Shown here one piece after another: positions 5,213 through 8,047 of a stretch of 8,047 nt of DNA (the stretch's first letter is position 1; every line of letters begins with the position of its first letter). Under the pieces are notes generated by a model that saw only the letters and a list, made by a program, of their open reading frames with translations, did no database searches and was not told where the DNA came from. The translations under genes were made by a program, and so were the position numbers. The stretch spans positions 1 to 8,047 of the forward strand of contig JAITJQ010000020.1 of assembly GCA_031278845.1 (NCBI GenBank), written 5' to 3'. This DNA comes from Puniceicoccales bacterium (GTDB lineage: Bacteria; Verrucomicrobiota; Verrucomicrobiia; Opitutales; LL51).

Positions 5213-6514
5213 TTACTGCCATTTTTCAAGCTCCACCAATGCCCGCCTGAGACGCCTTACAACACGCTCACGTCCCATAATGACTACCATTTTGTAAAAA
5301 CTTGGCCCCACTGTACGCCCCGATAGCGCAAAACGTACCCCATGAATATAGTCTCCGGTCTTAACACCCCGCGCTTCGGCTAACTTGCCCACCATTTCCT
5401 CTAATTTTTGCTCCGAAAAATCTTCTATGCCTTCAGTTGCACTAAGAAATTCTCCAATCCGTAAAACGGGATCGCGCTTCCTTAAATCGGACCACGCTCC
5501 CTTATCGTAGTCAAAGTTCTCATCGAAAAAATAAGAAACAAAGTGATTTAATTCCCCGAAAGATCGCAATTTTTCCTGGCAAATCGTCAAAACTTGATCC
5601 ACATAATGCGCTTCTGCGTTAAAATCCGATAGTAGACTTTTGCCCTTATCAAAAAATTGCTCCAAAGGCATATTTTTTACATATGCCGCATTCATGTATG
5701 CCAATTTCTTGTCGTCAAAACGCGCGTTATTTTTGTTGATATCGCATAAATCAAAGAGGCGAATCACCTCCTCAATGGGCATAATCTCCCGATCATCCTT
5801 GGGCGACCATCCCAATAAACAGAGATAATTCCGCAACGCCTCCGGTAAAAATTGATTTTTCCGATAGTCTTCGACCAGCGCCCCAACATCCCGCTTACTC
5901 ATCTTCCCCGAACCGTTCGTCTTTAAAATGAGCGGAATATGCGCAAATTTCGGTACCGGTGCTCCTAAAGCTTTGAAAAGTTCCACGTGCTTACTGGAAT
6001 TGGATAGGTGATCCTCCCCACGAATCACATGCGAAATTTCCATTGCCGCATCATCCACCACATTCACAAAATGAAATACCGGTGTCCCATTAGAACGAAA
6101 TATCACGAAATCCTTCTCCTCCATTCGGTATACCGGCCCACGAATTAGATCATCGATTAATTGTGGCTCCTGGGATACCCGGAAATAAATCGCCCCATCG
6201 CGCTCATAAATTTTATCTTTCTTACCTAAAATTTCTAAATACTCTCCGTAAATTTTATCGCGCTGACTCTGAAAATAAGGTCCATAATCACCCCCAACCT
6301 CCGGTCCTTCATCCCAGTCCATGCCTAACCATCGCATGTCACTCAAAATAATATCCGTTGCCTCTTCTATGTGACGCTCCCGATCCGTATCCTCTATGCG
6401 CAAAATAAATATACCCTCTACGTGCCGCGCATATAACCAATTGAATAACGCCGTCCGTGCCCCTCCAATGTGAAAAAACCCCGTCGGACTCGGCGCAAAA
6501 CGTACCCGTACCAT
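5213..6514 (-). CDS. gltX: glutamyl-tRNA synthetase
   Basis: A class I aminoacyl-tRNA synthetase charging tRNA-Glu with glutamate in the cytoplasm. RFAPSPTGFFHIGGARTALF (residues 5-24) contains the HIGH-type signature (HIGG, 15-18), ILRIEDTDRERH (38-49) and LGMDWDEGPEVGG follow, and GSGKMSKRD (201-209) is the KMSKS loop. NVVDDAAMEISHVIRGEDHLS (151-171) is the conserved substrate-pocket region. The helical anticodon-binding domain occupies about 300-433 and ends with a family-like VRFALSGRTVGPSFYKMVVI... segment, so the C-terminus is complete. At 433 aa it is shorter than the common 460-500 because the acceptor-binding insertion is reduced to about YERDGAIYFRVSQEPQLIDD (103-122) and lacks the Cys zinc site. 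I recall the same short form in opitutal Verrucomicrobia. AAGGT directly abuts the ATG. A GltX/GlnRS mix-up is unlikely given the overall bacterial GluRS pattern. Confidence 0.96.
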   Translation of the reverse strand: MVRVRFAPSPTGFFHIGGARTALFNWLYARHVEGIFILRIEDTDRERHIEEATDIILSDMRWLGMDWDEGPEVGGDYGPYFQSQRDKIYGEYLEILGKKDKIYERDGAIYFRVSQEPQLIDDLIRGPVYRMEEKDFVIFRSNGTPVFHFVNVVDDAAMEISHVIRGEDHLSNSSKHVELFKALGAPVPKFAHIPLILKTNGSGKMSKRDVGALVEDYRKNQFLPEALRNYLCLLGWSPKDDREIMPIEEVIRLFDLCDINKNNARFDDKKLAYMNAAYVKNMPLEQFFDKGKSLLSDFNAEAHYVDQVLTICQEKLRSFGELNHFVSYFFDENFDYDKGAWSDLRKRDPVLRIGEFLSATEGIEDFSEQKLEEMVGKLAEARGVKTGDYIHGVRFALSGRTVGPSFYKMVVIMGRERVVRRLRRALVELEKWQ

Positions 6515-6615
6515 ACCTTAAAAGTGCACAATTTTTCTCAAATGGAAACAAAATTTATCGAGAAATTGCCTAAGGACTGTCGCTACCTAAGGGCTTCTCA
6601 CCTTTAGAATCCCCG

Positions 6616-6635
6616 CCAGGGGATCCATCCCCCGG
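6616..6635 (-). other. 9-bp GC-rich hairpin upstream of gltX
   Basis: On the plus strand CCAGGGGAT (6616-6624) faces ATCCCCCGG (6627-6635). The single non-complementary position is a C-A mismatch on the plus strand but a G-U wobble on the minus strand, so an RNA of the gltX strand folds better. Inner pairs must open to give a normal loop. Confidence 0.4.
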
Positions 6636-6645
6636 ACCTGGTTTT

Positions 6646-6684
6646 GCGGATTGATCCAGTGGCAACGCCACTGGATCAATCCGC
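6646..6684. other. perfect 18-bp hairpin with AAC loop
   Basis: GCGGATTGATCCAGTGGC (6646-6663) and its exact reverse complement (6667-6684) flank the 3-nt loop AAC. Such a long perfect stem is very unlikely by chance and would be very stable in RNA of either strand. On the plus strand eight A follow a few bases later; on the gltX strand the T-run precedes it, so it does not read as a standard terminator. REP-like palindrome or processing/attenuation signal are alternatives. Confidence 0.85.
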
Positions 6685-6691
6685 AGGGGCC

Positions 6692-6751
6692 AAAAAAAAG
6701 AAACTTGATCTTGCGGCCGAGCCCGGCGCAGAATGCACCGGACTCGGCCGC
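6692..6751 (-). terminator. 17-bp hairpin plus T-tract, possible pyrH-frr terminator
   Basis: On the minus strand GCGGCCGAGTCCGGTGC (6751-6735) pairs with GCGCCGGGCTCGGCCGC (6729-6713) over 17 bp around a 5-nt loop, with two G-U wobbles. The same positions are C-A mismatches on the plus strand, so the minus-strand RNA is the one that folds. A T-rich tract (6703-6692) follows after 9 nt, further than usual for an intrinsic terminator. The hairpin is certain; the terminator role is tentative, and it may be a REP-like repeat instead. Confidence 0.45.
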
Positions 6752-6753
6752 CA

Positions 6754-6805
6754 AAGGTAGTTAAGGAGTCACTGACTCCTTGCGGGGTGTGGGGCAGAGC
6801 CCCAC
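6754..6805 (+). repeat. 52-nt palindromic element, copy 2
   Basis: This copy has a perfect 9-bp stem AAGGAGTCA/TGACTCCTT around one base (6763-6781), the linker GCGGGG and a perfect 7-bp stem GTGGGGC-AGA-GCCCCAC (6789-6805). It matches copy 1 (5074-5125, opposite strand) at 42 of 52 positions with no gap. It ends 2 nt from the frr stop codon. Both stems are kept in both copies by compatible changes, which argues for selection on, or mobilisation through, the folded form. Confidence 0.75.
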
Positions 6806-6807
6806 AA

Positions 6808-7368
6808 CTATACTATTAGCAGAGCTTTTTCTTTAATTTCGAGGGATTTTTGAATATCGGCGATGGCATTATCGGTTAATTTTTGGATTTCTTTTTCGAG
6901 GCGTTTGAGATCATCTTCGCCGATGGCGCCATCTTTTTGCAGTTTTTTGAAAATTTCCAGAGCATCGCGGCGGATAGCGCGAATAGCGATGCGACCTTCT
7001 TCGGCCATAGTGTTAGCGACTTTGGCGAGTTCTTTGCGGCGTTCGCCGCTCATTTCGGGGATCGTGCAGCGGATTGACGTTCCTTGGGTAACGGGTGTCA
7101 ATCCAATATTGGCGATCAAAATAGCTTTTTCGATGGGATGGACGGAGGATTTATCCCAGGGTTGGATTTGAATTGTTCGGGCATCGGGAGTAGTAATTGC
7201 GGCGATTTCTCGGATACGCATACTAGATCCATAGACATCGGCGACGAGATTTTCGACCATAGCCGTTGATGCTTTACCCGTATGGAGGGAAGAGAATTCA
7301 TTTTGGATATGGACTATGGTTTTATCCATAGTTACTTTAAATTCCTTTAAAATTTTTTCGGTTTCCAT
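6808..7368 (-). CDS. frr: ribosome recycling factor
   Basis: RRF splits post-termination ribosomes together with EF-G. From ATG 7368 the product is 186 aa, the normal family length (about 185), whereas the longer frame back to 7434 would overlap pyrH and add non-family residues. Family landmarks are the N-terminal helix with LHTGKASTAMVENLVADVYG (about 28-47), ITTPDARTIQIQPWDKSSV (58-76), the IGLTPVTQGTSIRCTIP stretch (88-104), then the long helices SGERRKELAKVANTMAEEGR and IAIRAIRRDALE (127-138), the latter carrying the conserved basic residues. The usual Arg of R-T-G-R-A-S is His here (HTGKAS), a mild substitution. The start is 4 nt after the pyrH stop, giving the widespread pyrH-frr pair and strong coupling. 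A 52-nt palindromic element begins 2 nt after the stop. Confidence 0.96.
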   Translation of the reverse strand: METEKILKEFKVTMDKTIVHIQNEFSSLHTGKASTAMVENLVADVYGSSMRIREIAAITTPDARTIQIQPWDKSSVHPIEKAILIANIGLTPVTQGTSIRCTIPEMSGERRKELAKVANTMAEEGRIAIRAIRRDALEIFKKLQKDGAIGEDDLKRLEKEIQKLTDNAIADIQKSLEIKEKALLIV

Positions 7369-7372
7369 AATA

Positions 7373-8047
7373 TTAAGAATTTCCAATAAAGGTTCCCATG
7401 GATGGATCTTGGATTGCTCCGACGATTTCGTCATTTCGTTGTCCGGAGAAGATACGGATAGGGATATTATTTTCCATACAGAGGATGCATGCGGTAAGGT
7501 CCATAGCGTTTAAATTTTTTTCTAGCACTTCCTGATAGGAGAGTCGGTCAAATTTTTTGGCATGTATATTTTTAAGGGGATCGCAGTCATAGACGCCGTC
7601 GACCGTAGTCGCTTTAAGTAAGATATCGGCATGTAATTCGCAGGCACGGAGGGCAGCTGCGGAATCCGTTGAGAAAAATGGGTTACCGGTACCGCAGCAG
7701 AAGATGACAATTTTTCCGGATTTCAGGGCAAGTTCCGTATGATGGATTGAGAAGCGATCGGCGATACCCTCGATAGCGATGGAGCTTTGGACGATGGCAT
7801 TTACGCCATGAGTTTCCATGGCACTTCGCAGAGCAAGGGCATTGATAGCCGTTGCGAGCATGCCCATTTTATCGGCATCGGTACGGATAAATCCCGAATT
7901 ACGGCCATGATAAGTTTGTCCACGAAGGATATTACCGCCACCGATGACGATGGCGAGTTCTATTCCGAGGGCATGCACAGCGGTGATCTGTTGGACGAGT
8001 GCATCGAGTAATCCGTGATCGATCGCAGTTTCCGAAGCGCTCTTTCG
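7373..8047 (-). CDS. pyrH: UMP kinase (5' end outside window)
   Basis: UMP kinase of the amino-acid-kinase fold phosphorylates UMP to UDP, the first committed step towards UTP and CTP. 224 codons are visible; roughly 15 N-terminal residues with the first nucleotide-binding loop are missing. The frame is open to the window edge (RKSASETAIDHGLLDALVQQ), so the GTG at 7978 is an internal Val. Diagnostic motifs are IVIGGGNILRG, DADKMGMLATAINALAL, IVIFCCGTGNPFFSTDSAAA (UMP and phosphate binding, with the phosphate-anchoring Thr/Asp), LLKATTVDGVYDCDP and YQEVLEKNLNAMDLTA. The enzyme is normally hexameric and allosterically controlled by GTP and UTP. It is followed 4 nt later by frr. Confidence 0.96.
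   Translation of the reverse strand, partial: RKSASETAIDHGLLDALVQQITAVHALGIELAIVIGGGNILRGQTYHGRNSGFIRTDADKMGMLATAINALALRSAMETHGVNAIVQSSIAIEGIADRFSIHHTELALKSGKIVIFCCGTGNPFFSTDSAAALRACELHADILLKATTVDGVYDCDPLKNIHAKKFDRLSYQEVLEKNLNAMDLTACILCMENNIPIRIFSGQRNDEIVGAIQDPSMGTFIGNS

Larger units (their letters stand above)
6515..6807. other. 293-nt spacer packed with stem-loops between frr and gltX
   Basis: No gene is seen here. In gltX direction the spacer holds the 52-nt element, a 17-bp hairpin, a T-rich tract (TTTC followed by eight T, 6703-6692), an 18-bp perfect hairpin and a 9-bp GC-rich hairpin. Then come two direct copies of CCTAAGG (6569-6575, 6586-6592) and about 50 AT-rich bases before the gltX start. 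No consensus promoter could be fixed, although gltX presumably has one in the AT-rich part. Confidence 0.7.

Noticed and set aside
5181..5217. Intrinsic terminator of gltX
   Set aside because: On the gltX strand the T-run comes before the stem, the wrong order; on the plus strand the stem is followed by A, not T.
5025..5297. Basic Arg-rich plus-strand frame resembling a small ribosomal protein
   Set aside because: It is antisense to the ends of the DciA gene and gltX, and its middle crosses the 52-nt element and a hairpin; no ribosomal protein pattern fits.
6863..7171. Plus-strand frames opposite frr
   Set aside because: They are antisense shadows of a clearly conserved gene with no start context or family pattern.
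7369..7434. Longer frr starting inside pyrH
   Set aside because: The extension overlaps pyrH coding sequence, and the 186-aa form from 7368 matches the family length and N-terminus.

Overview
The window looks like a chromosomal segment of a bacterium, most probably Verrucomicrobiota (Opitutae/Puniceicoccales-like). That placement rests on my recollection of the GluRS family: the compact acceptor-binding segment running from the YERDGAIYFRV stretch to SPVFHFVNVVDD-like residues and the KMSKRD loop resemble opitutal GluRS. It is an inference, not a search result. The rest of the window (a secreted ankyrin protein, coiled-coil hypothetical proteins, gene decay, many palindromic intergenic repeats) would suit a host-associated lineage but does not prove one.

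The right half (about 4680-8047) is a housekeeping block, all on the minus strand. In transcription order it holds pyrH (UMP kinase, 5' end outside the window), frr (ribosome recycling factor, 4 nt after pyrH), a 293-nt spacer full of stem-loops, gltX (glutamyl-tRNA synthetase) and a DciA/DUF721 protein. pyrH and frr are clearly coupled. Two diverged copies of one 52-nt palindromic element lie in opposite orientation on either side of gltX.

The left half (1-4640) is accessory and AT-richer by eye. On the plus strand there is the tail of one gene, a 126-aa hypothetical that overlaps it by ATGA, and a 199-aa helical hypothetical. A gene-free stretch with a 91/90-nt tandem duplication follows. 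Then, on the minus strand, comes a secreted ankyrin-repeat protein and, directly upstream of it, the frameshifted remnant of what appears to be a second ankyrin gene. A divergent plus-strand two-gene cassette follows (74-aa protein plus 358-aa coiled-coil protein, 5 nt apart, behind a perfect TATAAT box), convergent with the DciA gene.

The pieces most worth a second look are the stem-loop array and inverted 52-nt elements around gltX, the decayed ankyrin gene, the coiled-coil cassette, and the three competing open frames between the 126-aa and 199-aa genes. No RNA gene, insertion sequence, CRISPR array or replication origin was recognised.
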